DNA from: Pseudopedobacter alpinus
Lineage (GTDB): Bacteria > Bacteroidota > Bacteroidia > Sphingobacteriales > Sphingobacteriaceae
DNA: 64,000 nucleotides
Assembly (NCBI RefSeq): GCF_042684645.1
Contig: NZ_JBHULV010000008.1
Location: 248,001-312,000 of the forward strand
Direction: 5' to 3'
Under the pieces are notes generated by a model, which saw only the letters and a list, made by a program, of their open reading frames with translations, had not been told where the DNA came from and did no database searches. Both the position numbers and the translations under genes were made by a program. Below, in pieces: positions 17,753-25,626 of the stretch. Position 1 is the first letter of the stretch. Each line of letters starts with the position of its first letter.

Positions 17753-19129
17753 ATGCTTTATAAAGAGCCCTTTGTAATATATCTAAATATCTCTGTTTGC
17801 TTAATTCTTTTCCTTTTAGCACTTCCAACACTCTTAAATAAAAGAGAAAAATTGAAAGTTAGGTTAGCGTATTTTACTGTCTTTTTTTTTACAGTAATCT
17901 CTACCTGTATTATGAATTTGTTTGTTATACACTTTGGTAATTACAAATTAGTTTCTATACTATTTATTTGGTTTTTTATCCCATTATTATTTGGTCCGGC
18001 AATTTGGTATTATGTAAAAAGTCTCCTTGGTTATAAAGTTAAAAAAGGAATTATTTTTAGTTTCATACCAGGAGCAATTTCATTTTCATATGGCATTTAT
18101 CTACTGTTTGTGAGCAATGTAGAAGCAGAAAGAGTCTTTGGAGCTGTAATGTCTGGTCATCACCTGTTTTATGAAATCACAAATTTATTTCCTCTTATTT
18201 TAACCATTATCTACTGTGTGAAAGCTTGGTTTTTTTTAAGCAAACTCAAAATAAGTGAATCTGAGAAATTATATGTTCAAACCAAACTAAAAAAGGCTTG
18301 GGCTAAAGAATTTGTGTTTTACATTTTTGTTAATGTATTTATTTTTATAATTCTGATGTTGGTATTGATAAAAGGGTACGATGTACCACCAATGAACATG
18401 GATCTTATCGGTATGCCAATTTTTATGCTTTTTGTTTATCTGTTAATTGCAGTTAGAACCATGATGATGTACACCGAATTTGAAATTCAATATGTAGTAA
18501 GCATCACAGAGAATACAAAAAAAATACAAGAGCAGCGATTAGAAATATCTAGAGACGTACATGATAACATTGGCGCACAACTCACCTTTTTCCGTTCAAT
18601 TTTAGATGAACTTAAAACTTCATCAGTTCCTTTAGGGGAAACGGTAGATCATAAAATCGAAGATCTTTCTAACTGTTGTAACGACTCTATTTCAGAATTG
18701 AGAAATACTTTATGGGTACTCAATTCTGAGGTGATTTATTTGGAAGATTTAAAATTAAAAATCCTAAACTTTATTAACAAATCCTCCTTAGTGAAGAAGA
18801 ATTTAATTTTTAATACGGCCTTTGATTTTAGTGACAACATAACATTAAGCTCTAAGCAAGCCGTTAATATGTTTAGAATAGTACAGGAAATACTTAACAA
18901 TGCAATAAAATATGCTGAAGCTTCAACGATTTTAATTGAATTAAAACAGCAAGATAACGTTTTATTAATTTCTATAAGTGATGATGGTGTTGGCTTTAAT
19001 TTAAATGCTAAATCAGAAGGTTATGGATTAAAAAATATAAAAGCCAGAGTAGCTGATATTAATGGAAGTGTAGAAATCCGTACTGAAATTAGAAAAGGTA
19101 CTCACTTTGATATAAAACTTACGTTATAA
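17753..19129 (+). CDS. Multi-pass membrane sensor histidine kinase (HisKA_3)
   Basis: About six or seven hydrophobic segments in residues 1-240 form an integral-membrane sensor without a large extracytoplasmic domain. A short coiled linker and a HisKA_3 domain with His270 in ISRDVHDNIGAQLTF follow, then HATPase_c motifs NNAIKYAEA, DDGVGFN and GYGLKNIKAR. Its kinase core is paralogous to the TPR kinase at 14847, but the sensor is unrelated. It is the only intact kinase of the tandem set. An operator copy starts one base after its stop codon, before regulator 2. Only a lone ATACG half-site (17730-17734) lies upstream. The likely partner is the regulator at 19171; cross-talk with regulator 1 is plausible. 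Confidence 0.88.
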   Translation: MLYKEPFVIYLNISVCLILFLLALPTLLNKREKLKVRLAYFTVFFFTVISTCIMNLFVIHFGNYKLVSILFIWFFIPLLFGPAIWYYVKSLLGYKVKKGIIFSFIPGAISFSYGIYLLFVSNVEAERVFGAVMSGHHLFYEITNLFPLILTIIYCVKAWFFLSKLKISESEKLYVQTKLKKAWAKEFVFYIFVNVFIFIILMLVLIKGYDVPPMNMDLIGMPIFMLFVYLLIAVRTMMMYTEFEIQYVVSITENTKKIQEQRLEISRDVHDNIGAQLTFFRSILDELKTSSVPLGETVDHKIEDLSNCCNDSISELRNTLWVLNSEVIYLEDLKLKILNFINKSSLVKKNLIFNTAFDFSDNITLSSKQAVNMFRIVQEILNNAIKYAEASTILIELKQQDNVLLISISDDGVGFNLNAKSEGYGLKNIKARVADINGSVEIRTEIRKGTHFDIKLTL

Positions 19130-19147
19130 ATACGTAGATATTCGTAT
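19130..19147 (+). promoter_or_regulatory. Operator-like palindrome, copy B (before regulator 2)
   Basis: ATACGTAGATATTCGTAT, arms ATACG/CGTAT with an 8-bp spacer. It begins right after the kinase stop and ends 23 bp before the ATG at 19171, exactly the spacing of copy A. Confidence 0.75.
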
Positions 19148-19170
19148 TTACTGAAAAGGAAAATTTTAGG

Positions 19171-19836
19171 ATGTTTGGTAAGATGTATAAAATACCTATC
19201 ACCATCGCCATAGCAGAAGATAACCGCTTTGCACTGAGAGCTTGTTTAAATAAACTTTCAGGGTTTAAAGATTTTGTAATAAGTATGACCGCTTTTAATG
19301 GCCAAGAACTGTTAGCTAACATTTATAAAGAACCAACGGATTTAATTTTAATGGACATTCAAATGCCCGGAATGGATGGCATAGACGCAACCGCTTTAAT
19401 TAAACAAAAATACTCACATCTAAAAGTGCTCATGCTAACCACTTTTGATGATGATGAAAACATTTTTTAAGCTATTATGGCTGGTGCAAATGGGTATTTA
19501 CTGAAAGAGGAAAGCTCGGAAAACCTACGCCAATCTATTATAGAAACGCTTTCTGGCGGGGCGGCCATGTCGGCAGGTGTTGCATTAAGAGTTTTAAATT
19601 TATTGAGAAATCCTTTGCCGGTTAAAAACGCTGAAACCAAAGATTATGGATTGACAAAACGTGAAATAGAACTTTTAACACACTTAAAAAACGGATTAAG
19701 TTACGAACAGATTGCGACTAACCTTTTTATCAATTACGAGACCGTTCGTAAACACATCGAAAACATTTACAGAAAATTGCAAGTAAACAATAAATTAAAT
19801 GCTGTTGATCTTGTTACTAAAAACAGGCTTATTTAA
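19171..19836 (+). pseudogene. NarL/LuxR response regulator 2, interrupted by an in-frame TAA
   Basis: Receiver plus LuxR HTH, paralogous to regulator 1. Acidic pocket ED near residue 14, phospho-acceptor in LILMDIQMPGMDG, HTH at the C-terminus (SYEQIATNLFINYETVRKHIENIYRKL). At 19468-19470 the codon after ENIF is TAA where regulator 1 has AAA (Lys). The reading frame continues unchanged to 19836, so this is one substitution, not an indel. Termination there would leave a receiver lacking its last helices and the HTH. True nonsense mutation, stop read-through or base-call error remain open. Confidence 0.85.
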
Positions 19837-19884
19837 CAGCAAATTTATAATTACCCCTTCTAAAATAGCAGAAATTTACTTCCT

Positions 19885-19950
19885 AAGCCGGATAGTAGCG
19901 GCATCCCCGAACGACCTCAGAAGTGAGGGATACAGCGAATAGCCGGTACT
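19885..19950. repeat. REP-like structured interspersed repeat
   Basis: A GC-richer island in AT-rich DNA. GCCGG-ATAGTAGCGGC-ATCC at the left is mirrored by GGAT-ACAGCGAATA-GCCGG at the right, around an inner hairpin CCTCA-GAAG-TGAGG (19915-19928). From memory, similar blocks occur between genes in Pedobacter-type genomes; copy number cannot be judged here. Confidence 0.55.
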
Positions 19951-19994
19951 GTATTTTATTACCTGCAATAATTAATTTACTTCTAACACAATAA

Positions 19995-20012
19995 ATACGC
20001 AGTTCTTCGTAT
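19995..20012 (+). promoter_or_regulatory. Operator-like palindrome, copy C (before the 20069 gene)
   Basis: ATACGCAGTTCTTCGTAT followed by GGTTTAAG (20013-20020). The 28 bases 19993-20020 are identical to 29634-29661 before the T9SS protein. It ends 56 bp before ATG 20069. A -7-like TCATTTTG follows at 20025-20032, so the site sits where a -33 box would be. Confidence 0.78.
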
Positions 20013-20068
20013 GGTTTAAGAACCTCATTTTGTGTCTTTTTGATGTATCAATCAAAAAAGAAAAAACC

Positions 20069-21826
20069 ATGAACAAAAAAATTATTTACGTAACAGCAAT
20101 GCTGCTTACTTTTAACTTTTGCACTTATGCTCAATTAGGGAAACTTAAAGGCATGATGGGCAAAAAAGACAGTACAAAAACTGAAGAACCTAAAGACAAT
20201 GCGCCTAAAAAAGAAGGTGGAGGCTTTGGTGCAGGTTTAATGAATAAAGTGGTGGGTAAAATGGCAAAAGCAGCTTTTGCAGTAGGCGGCGGGGCAATGG
20301 GTATGGTAGGCAATACTGATGATTTAACAACAGTGAACATCATGCCCACCTTCAATTCAAACTTACACTCTAAGGATGTACAAGAAATTGGACAAGATTT
20401 TTTTGGAGGATGGGAACCTGGAGGTTCTATGATATACTTAGGATTTAGCAGCAAAACTAGTTATAAGACAACCAAAATAGACGGCTCGGTTAAAGTTGAT
20501 GGAGTACCTGCAAATTATATTACTATGGGATTTTATTCAGCCTTATCAAAAGATAAAAAGGCTAGAAAAGTAGAGGTTACAACTGATAAAGGTCAGAATT
20601 CTTCTTTTACTCTTAATCCTCCGTCACAAAAAATAAAACTCCTTTCTGTAAACGGACAAACCTCAAACGCTACTTTAGATTTAAGTAAAGACGTGGTTTT
20701 AGAATTTGAAGATATGCCCGAGGATACCAAAACTCCAATTTTGGTACAGCTTACCGGTGCTATTATTGGAATTAAAACAATGTATGCAGTAGGCTATTTT
20801 TTACCAAAAAAGAAAATAGTTATTCCGCCTGCAATGTTTAGAAACATGGCTGGTGCCGCCGAAGCCAATTTGGGTCTTAATGGTGCCTACATACAAGTTT
20901 CAAGAACCAAAGAAGAATCTGCAACTAATGTTACCGGAATTTATCCCGAGGTAAAATATTTCTCGATGGTTAATGATGGGATGTTTGTTAACGTAACCGT
21001 AAAACCTACATTTAGTAAAGGGATAGAAGCAAAAGGAAAAGAAGGCCTAACTGAATATGTGGCAACAAAATCTAGTGCTATTAACAGTCCTAATTTTGAC
21101 AGTATGAAAACTTTAGGCGTAATGAGTTTTTCAGCAAAAGGTAGCACTGCGTTTTACGATCAAAAAACTAAATATGTAATAGGTGGTGGTTACGAAACTA
21201 CTACTAAAACAGCATCATTCCCTCAATTTCCTACAGAAGTTTGGGACGATGTTTTAAACCAATTGTACAGTAAAATAACTGGGGCTTTAGTAACAGAATT
21301 TGGAATTAAGCTTGTTGATTTAGATAAAATTACCAATTCTGTAGCCTATAAAGCTGCTTCGCCATATAATACTACCCCCGAAGAAAACACTCACGACGAA
21401 TTTTTTGTGACCTACAAAAACACCAAAAGTTTAAGTGGTTTAAGACCATTGGCCGAAACTATGGCTTACAACACCACAGAGCACAAAGTAATGACTGAAA
21501 CAGGAGTAAATGCTTTATTAAAATTGAGCTTAAATTTTAAACTAAATTTTGAAGGAAGCTCTGCCTATATGACAACCGTAATGGATTACGAGTTAATAGC
21601 TCCAATTTTGGGTGACACTTATCAAACTCATTATTTAAAAGGTAGTGTGAGCGCACCAAAATTTCCTTTAAAGAAAAATGAAAAAATTGCTCCTTCTGAT
21701 TTGGCTAATAAAGTGATTTATATAAACGGTTTAACAGCAGCATTTACCAAAGCCCTACAAGAAATTAAAGCAAAAGAAAAAGCGAATGGAGATTATGATG
21801 TAGAATGGGCAGCAATGAATAATTAA
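20069..21826 (+). CDS. Secreted protein of unknown function (585 aa)
   Basis: I do not recognise this family. ATG 20069 gives a clear signal peptide (MNKKIIYVTAMLLTFNFCTYAQ, cleavage near 22). A Lys-rich low-complexity stretch (KKDSTKTEEPKDNAPKKEG) and a Gly/Ala-rich stretch (GGGFGAGLMNKVVGKMAKAAFAVGGGAMG) follow, then ~490 residues of mixed alpha/beta sequence with no catalytic motif. The frame is open upstream to 20030, but those residues precede the signal peptide. Operator copy C precedes it. A small lipoprotein gene follows by 31 bp, likely in the same operon. Periplasmic or outer-membrane location is inferred. Confidence 0.7.
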   Translation: MNKKIIYVTAMLLTFNFCTYAQLGKLKGMMGKKDSTKTEEPKDNAPKKEGGGFGAGLMNKVVGKMAKAAFAVGGGAMGMVGNTDDLTTVNIMPTFNSNLHSKDVQEIGQDFFGGWEPGGSMIYLGFSSKTSYKTTKIDGSVKVDGVPANYITMGFYSALSKDKKARKVEVTTDKGQNSSFTLNPPSQKIKLLSVNGQTSNATLDLSKDVVLEFEDMPEDTKTPILVQLTGAIIGIKTMYAVGYFLPKKKIVIPPAMFRNMAGAAEANLGLNGAYIQVSRTKEESATNVTGIYPEVKYFSMVNDGMFVNVTVKPTFSKGIEAKGKEGLTEYVATKSSAINSPNFDSMKTLGVMSFSAKGSTAFYDQKTKYVIGGGYETTTKTASFPQFPTEVWDDVLNQLYSKITGALVTEFGIKLVDLDKITNSVAYKAASPYNTTPEENTHDEFFVTYKNTKSLSGLRPLAETMAYNTTEHKVMTETGVNALLKLSLNFKLNFEGSSAYMTTVMDYELIAPILGDTYQTHYLKGSVSAPKFPLKKNEKIAPSDLANKVIYINGLTAAFTKALQEIKAKEKANGDYDVEWAAMNN

Positions 21827-21857
21827 ATTTTAAAACTTAAAACAAACTAATAAAATC

Positions 21858-22295
21858 ATGAAAAATCAACTTAAAATTATGCTATTATTTGTAGCAGTAA
21901 TGTTTACAATAGGTTGCGATAAAGAAGATCCAATCTCTACAAATGTTGCAGGAAGTTTAACCGCTAAATTCAATTTTTATAACGCTACAACTCAGGCTTG
22001 GTCGGCGCCAGAAAGTTTTACTGCAACAAGTGTAGTAACCACAAAATCCAATAATGATTACACTATTGTAGCCAAAGACGTCAGTAATAATACTTTGCTT
22101 TTTTCTGCATCAGCAGTCAATGCAGTAGGTACCTACACAATTAGAGGGACTTACAAAAAAGGAACAGTTGATTATAATGCAGGTAGTGGACAAATGGTTG
22201 TTTCTGCTATTAGTGCAAATAGTTTAACTGCAACCGTGATTTTAGAAAACCAAGCATGGTCTTTTTATGATGGTAAATTAACCGCTACTTTTTAA
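21858..22295 (+). CDS. Small lipoprotein of unknown function
   Basis: 145 aa with a lipobox (VAVMFTIGCDKED, Cys ~20) directly followed by Asp/Lys-rich residues. The rest is a beta-rich domain (AKFNFYNATTQAW, GTYTIRGTYKKGTVDYNAG, WSFYDGKLTATF) resembling small Bacteroidota lipoproteins of unknown function. It lies 31 bp after the 20069 gene and ends before a bidirectional terminator, so it completes a two-gene unit probably under operator copy C. Confidence 0.65.
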   Translation: MKNQLKIMLLFVAVMFTIGCDKEDPISTNVAGSLTAKFNFYNATTQAWSAPESFTATSVVTTKSNNDYTIVAKDVSNNTLLFSASAVNAVGTYTIRGTYKKGTVDYNAGSGQMVVSAISANSLTATVILENQAWSFYDGKLTATF

Positions 22296-22320
22296 AAAGA
22301 AACGTTGAAAATTGCATAAA

Positions 22321-22353
22321 AAAAGGGGAAATTTTGATAAGATTTCCCCTTTT
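22321..22353. terminator. Bidirectional terminator
   Basis: A 12-bp perfect stem AAAAGGGGAAAT / ATTTCCCCTTTT with a 9-nt loop, between convergent genes ending at 22295 (+) and 22365 (-). A/T tracts flank it on both sides. Confidence 0.85.
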
Positions 22354-22364
22354 AAAATTTAACC

Positions 22365-22688
22365 TTAATTAGGCTTTCTAGTGTGGTGATTGAAATTTTT
22401 GTAAGCCGGACCTTTTAACTTTTGGTGTTCGTTACCTGAAGTTGTTACCAAAGCCTGTTCTACATTTGCAGTAGTTTTACCTGGCTTTTGGTTTTTGTAT
22501 GCTGGCCCTTGTAGGGTGTTAGCCGTGGTTGCCGAATATACCCTAGTTTCTACAGGCTTATGCATCCATGATTTAAAATTTTTATATTCTGGACCTTTTA
22601 AATCACTTTGTTTAACATCACTTTTTTCTTGTGCTAAAGCACCAAATGAAATTACAAATAGTGCTAAAATTATTGCTACTTTTTTCAT
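22365..22688 (-). CDS. Small secreted protein with three L-x-GP-x-YKN repeats
   Basis: Family not recognised. 107 aa: a signal peptide (MKKVAIILALFVISFGALAQ) and a mature part of ~87 residues holding three copies of the motif L(K/Q)GP(E/A)YKN (LKGPEYKN, LQGPAYKN, LKGPAYKN) separated by basic, Thr/Ala-rich spacers. There is no cysteine and no membrane anchor after the leader. The gene is monocistronic and shares a bidirectional terminator with the lipoprotein gene. A degenerate operator copy lies ~80 bp upstream. The repeats suggest a binding or polymeric surface role, but this is speculation. Confidence 0.65.
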   Translation of the reverse strand: MKKVAIILALFVISFGALAQEKSDVKQSDLKGPEYKNFKSWMHKPVETRVYSATTANTLQGPAYKNQKPGKTTANVEQALVTTSGNEHQKLKGPAYKNFNHHTRKPN

Positions 22689-22767
22689 AACTGTTATTTT
22701 TAATTTTCATATTAAATATACAGTCAACAGAAGCCTTATGCTGATATGAGAAATTACGCTTTTTATA

Positions 22768-22783
22768 TCCGTATTTATACGTA
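22768..22783 (-). promoter_or_regulatory. Degenerate operator-like site, copy D
   Basis: On the minus strand TACGTATAAATACGGA: TACG-N8-CGGA, against TACG-N8-CGTA in the perfect copies. It sits 79 bp before the start of the 22365-22688 gene. Weaker than the other five. Confidence 0.35.
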
Positions 22784-22801
22784 GTGATTTGATCTGAAAT
22801 A

Positions 22802-23434
22802 CTAAATCAAATTAATTTCTGTGGCTTTTTTAATAAGCTCGGCGGTGTTTTTTACTTCAAATTTTTTAAGAATATTGGTTCGATGAGTTTCAATAGTTCG
22901 TGTACTTAAAAATAGTTGCGAAGCAATTTCTTTAGTTGTTAAACCCTTAGAAATCAGCTCTAAAACCTTAGTTTCTTTGTTTGATAAAATATTCTCACTA
23001 ACGCTTTGGGTTGACATAAAATCTATCATTTTTTCAGAAATATCCGTACCAAAATGTTTTTTTCCTTTGTAAACAGTTCTAATTGCAAAAACTAATTCAG
23101 ATTCGTCAGTATTTTTTAACAAATAACCATAAGCGCCCATTTTAGCACATTTTGCAATATAATTTCCCACACTGTGCATAGAAATTACAATAGGTTTAAT
23201 ATTAGAGTTTATGTTTTTTAATTCCTTTAAAACCTCAAAACCATCCATATTGGGCATGGTCAAGTCAAGTAAAACAATATCAGCTTCAAGCTTGCTCTTA
23301 ATCACTTCCATCAACTCAAAACCATCGGCAACACTTCTTACAATTTTTATATCCTCATGCTTTTTAAGTAATTCTGCAAGCCCAATTCTAAAAAGCTCAT
23401 GATCATCGGCTATTATTAATTTAATTTCGTTCAT
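22802..23434 (-). CDS. NarL/LuxR response regulator 3
   Basis: Intact 210-residue regulator. Receiver with acidic pair DD (10-11 in IIADDHELFRIG), phospho-acceptor Asp in DIVLLDLTMPNMDG, and conserved Lys in YLLKNTDESE. The C-terminal LuxR HTH is LTTKEIASQLFLSTRTIETHRTNIL. Its HTH differs clearly from regulators 1 and 2, so it should not read the same site. It overlaps the end of the upstream kinase by 4 bp and forms a classical pair with it. Targets are unknown. Confidence 0.93.
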   Translation of the reverse strand: MNEIKLIIADDHELFRIGLAELLKKHEDIKIVRSVADGFELMEVIKSKLEADIVLLDLTMPNMDGFEVLKELKNINSNIKPIVISMHSVGNYIAKCAKMGAYGYLLKNTDESELVFAIRTVYKGKKHFGTDISEKMIDFMSTQSVSENILSNKETKVLELISKGLTTKEIASQLFLSTRTIETHRTNILKKFEVKNTAELIKKATEINLI

Positions 23435-25086
23435 AGTTTAATAGGTAATTCAATTTCGAAAGTTGTATTTCCAATTAAGGCATTAATCAAAATTTCGCCA
23501 TTGCAAATTTCAACACGCTCTTTAATATTTACAATTCCAGATCCTAGTTTAACTGTCTCCATATTAAAACCAATCCCATCGTCAAAGTAAAAAAGCGAGA
23601 TAAAATCATCAAATTCTGATAAGGTAATTCGGATGTTTTTGGCTTTAGCATGTTTTAGAGAGTTATTTATTAATTCTTGGCTTATTCTGAAAAGATTGGT
23701 TGCTTGGTGACTAGAAATATTAGAATTTTCTTGTTTGGTCAAATCCTCATACACAATATTTATACTAGTTGATTTATTTAAGCTTTTGATATAGTTTGTT
23801 AGTGTTGCCCCAATTCCAAAATCATCTATCGAAGCAGGCATTAACGCATTCGACATTAACCGAATTTCTGAAATAGTTTCGTCAACTATTTTTTTCATTT
23901 CAGTTTTCTTTAGTTCATTATTAACATTGTTTTCGATATAATGCTTTAACGATGTTAAATAAGGACCTAAACCATCATGGAGTTCACGCGATAGTCGCCG
24001 TCTTTCATTTTCCAAACCATCAACCATCAAGCGTTTTGCCATCATTCTGGTATCATCTTCTTTATTTTTAAAATCGATGAGTTTATTTCTCATCGTTATT
24101 AAGCTTTTTCCTAACATATCATCAGCACTTTTGGGTTCGTAAGCTGTTTTTAAATTCATGTTACCAATCTCGTCAGAAAATTTTACAGCACCTTGTAACG
24201 AAGCTTTTAGGTTCGATAGCGCATCAAACATTTCTTTTATTTCATTTGAACTTCTCTTGTATTGGATGTTTTGATTATAGTCGCCTTTAGCCATCACTTT
24301 TAGACTATTTTGCATGCTCTTTATGGGGTCAACAATAATTTTGGTTAAAAAAAGAGATAAAGTAACCGCAATTAAAAAAATAACAAAAGTTAAGGTCATC
24401 AATCTTGTTTTTAATTTTTCTAAAGGTCTGTTAACCTCGCTTACATCAATTTCAGAAAGAATAACCAACTTTAAGTTCGAAATTTGAATAAGTCTGTAAA
24501 CGCTGTAAACCGGAATACCACGATAATCATTAAAAATACCTCTCCCATCAATTCCTTTTAATGCGCCAATTACTCCTTGTGTTTTTACAGGTATATCGTA
24601 AGGTTTTTTATCAGGAAAAAAGCGAGATTTAGAACGCATGCGAAAATCCTCGCCTACAAGATAGGTTTCGCCACTTTCGCCCATACCTGTACGCTCTAAA
24701 AGAATATTTTGTATTTTACTATAATCAATAACCTTAATTTTTTTGCCTTTTTTAGTGTTTAAAATAAAACCTATTGTTGCTAATTTATTTTTGTGATAAG
24801 GCGTCAAGTCGTGAATGCCATCTATATTTTTAATACTATCCGAAAGCACCAAATTATTTTTATGAATATCTTCGCTGTATATTTCAGATTTTTGGAAACT
24901 TTCCCATTCTGTTTGTATTAAATTTTCTATTTGTATAGTTTCAAGCGTTTCAATAGAGTTTAACTGCATTAAAATACGATCATTCAAAACACTTGCAAAC
25001 TGCTTGTAAAACGAAAAAGACAACAAAGCAATTACCAATAAAATTAAACTATTAATAATAATGATTACTAGCGTTTTAATGTTCAT
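23431..25086 (-). CDS. Cache-type sensor histidine kinase (HisKA_3)
   Basis: 551 aa with two membrane helices (~7-27 and ~228-250) enclosing a ~200-residue extracytoplasmic domain of dCache type (GMGESGETYLVGEDFRMRSKSRF and GIFNDYRGIPVYSVYR are typical). A HAMP linker, HisKA_3 phospho-acceptor in RRLSRELHDGLGPYLTSL, and HATPase_c motifs (NNSLKHAKA, DDGIGFN) follow. Translationally coupled to regulator 3 by a 4-bp overlap. Cache kinases usually sense small extracellular molecules. The TonB receptor gene downstream in the genome map is transcribed on the same strand but separated by a 540-bp repeat region. Confidence 0.92.
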   Translation of the reverse strand: MNIKTLVIIIINSLILLVIALLSFSFYKQFASVLNDRILMQLNSIETLETIQIENLIQTEWESFQKSEIYSEDIHKNNLVLSDSIKNIDGIHDLTPYHKNKLATIGFILNTKKGKKIKVIDYSKIQNILLERTGMGESGETYLVGEDFRMRSKSRFFPDKKPYDIPVKTQGVIGALKGIDGRGIFNDYRGIPVYSVYRLIQISNLKLVILSEIDVSEVNRPLEKLKTRLMTLTFVIFLIAVTLSLFLTKIIVDPIKSMQNSLKVMAKGDYNQNIQYKRSSNEIKEMFDALSNLKASLQGAVKFSDEIGNMNLKTAYEPKSADDMLGKSLITMRNKLIDFKNKEDDTRMMAKRLMVDGLENERRRLSRELHDGLGPYLTSLKHYIENNVNNELKKTEMKKIVDETISEIRLMSNALMPASIDDFGIGATLTNYIKSLNKSTSINIVYEDLTKQENSNISSHQATNLFRISQELINNSLKHAKAKNIRITLSEFDDFISLFYFDDGIGFNMETVKLGSGIVNIKERVEICNGEILINALIGNTTFEIELPIKL

Positions 25087-25270
25087 AAAAATTTTGTTAA
25101 AAATCTTGTTGTCTTATTAAAAAATTGTTGTTCAAAATATTCTTAAGGGGGTTTCAAACTTAGGGTTGTTTTTTAACCTAGCCTTGTAAAGATAATAATT
25201 ACGCAAGCACCAAAATTAAAATTAGATCAATTTTCTTCTGGCTTTTAAGTTTTTTTGTTTTGAAAAAGTA

Positions 25271-25380
25271 AACAGCGTTTCATAGGAACCGGTAGTCCCG
25301 TCTTCCGCTAAATCTTTTTTGCTTAATCCATCCGCTTCGTTTCGGTTGCGCAAAACAGGAGGATACCGCTTGACCAGGTT
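25271..25380. repeat. Decayed REP-like interspersed block
   Basis: A GC-richer block with fragments TAGTCCCGTCTTCCGCTAAA, CTTTTTTG, CAAAACAGGAGGATACCGCTT. The order (..CGTCTTCCGCT..TTTTG..CAAAA..GGATACCGCTT..) resembles the block at 61406-61500 and, from memory, a common Sphingobacteriaceae intergenic repeat. Confidence 0.4.
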
Positions 25381-25461
25381 TATACCTAAGGCAGTGCAGC
25401 AAACCTAAAGAAGATTAATATTTCTCTTAGCTTTTATTCATAATCCAATCATTTCCACTCG

Positions 25462-25529
25462 GTCTTTGTCCTCACAGACCGAAAAAATAAGGAGTATAAA
25501 CGGTGTAGATGCTCTGTGAGGACAAAGAC
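25462..25529. repeat. 17-bp perfect inverted repeat with alternative inner hairpin
   Basis: GTCTTTGTCCTCACAGA (25462-25478) is the exact reverse complement of 25513-25529, with a 34-bp spacer. The left arm itself lies within TCGGTCT...AGACCGA (25460-25482), so two mutually exclusive hairpins are possible. Confidence 0.7.
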
Positions 25530-25573
25530 TATGGCATGAAAAATCAAGAACACACCCTAAACCGTACCTTAAC

Positions 25574-25601
25574 AAAAAAGCCTCGGGAAATCTCCCGAGG
25601 C
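25574..25601 (-). terminator. Terminator of the TonB receptor gene
   Basis: On the minus strand GCCTCGGGA-GATT-TCCCGAGGC followed by T6, 26 bp after the receptor stop. The 9-bp GC-rich stem is perfect. Confidence 0.9.
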
Positions 25602-25626
25602 CTAAACTGTAATTTATACGAGTGTG

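Larger units (their letters stand above)
25087..25626. other. Gene-free repeat-bearing region
   Basis: 540 bp between the kinase start and the TonB receptor stop, both on the minus strand. It contains a REP-like block (25271-25380), a 17-bp inverted repeat (25462-25529) and the receptor's terminator (25574-25601). No credible ORF is seen. Confidence 0.6.
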
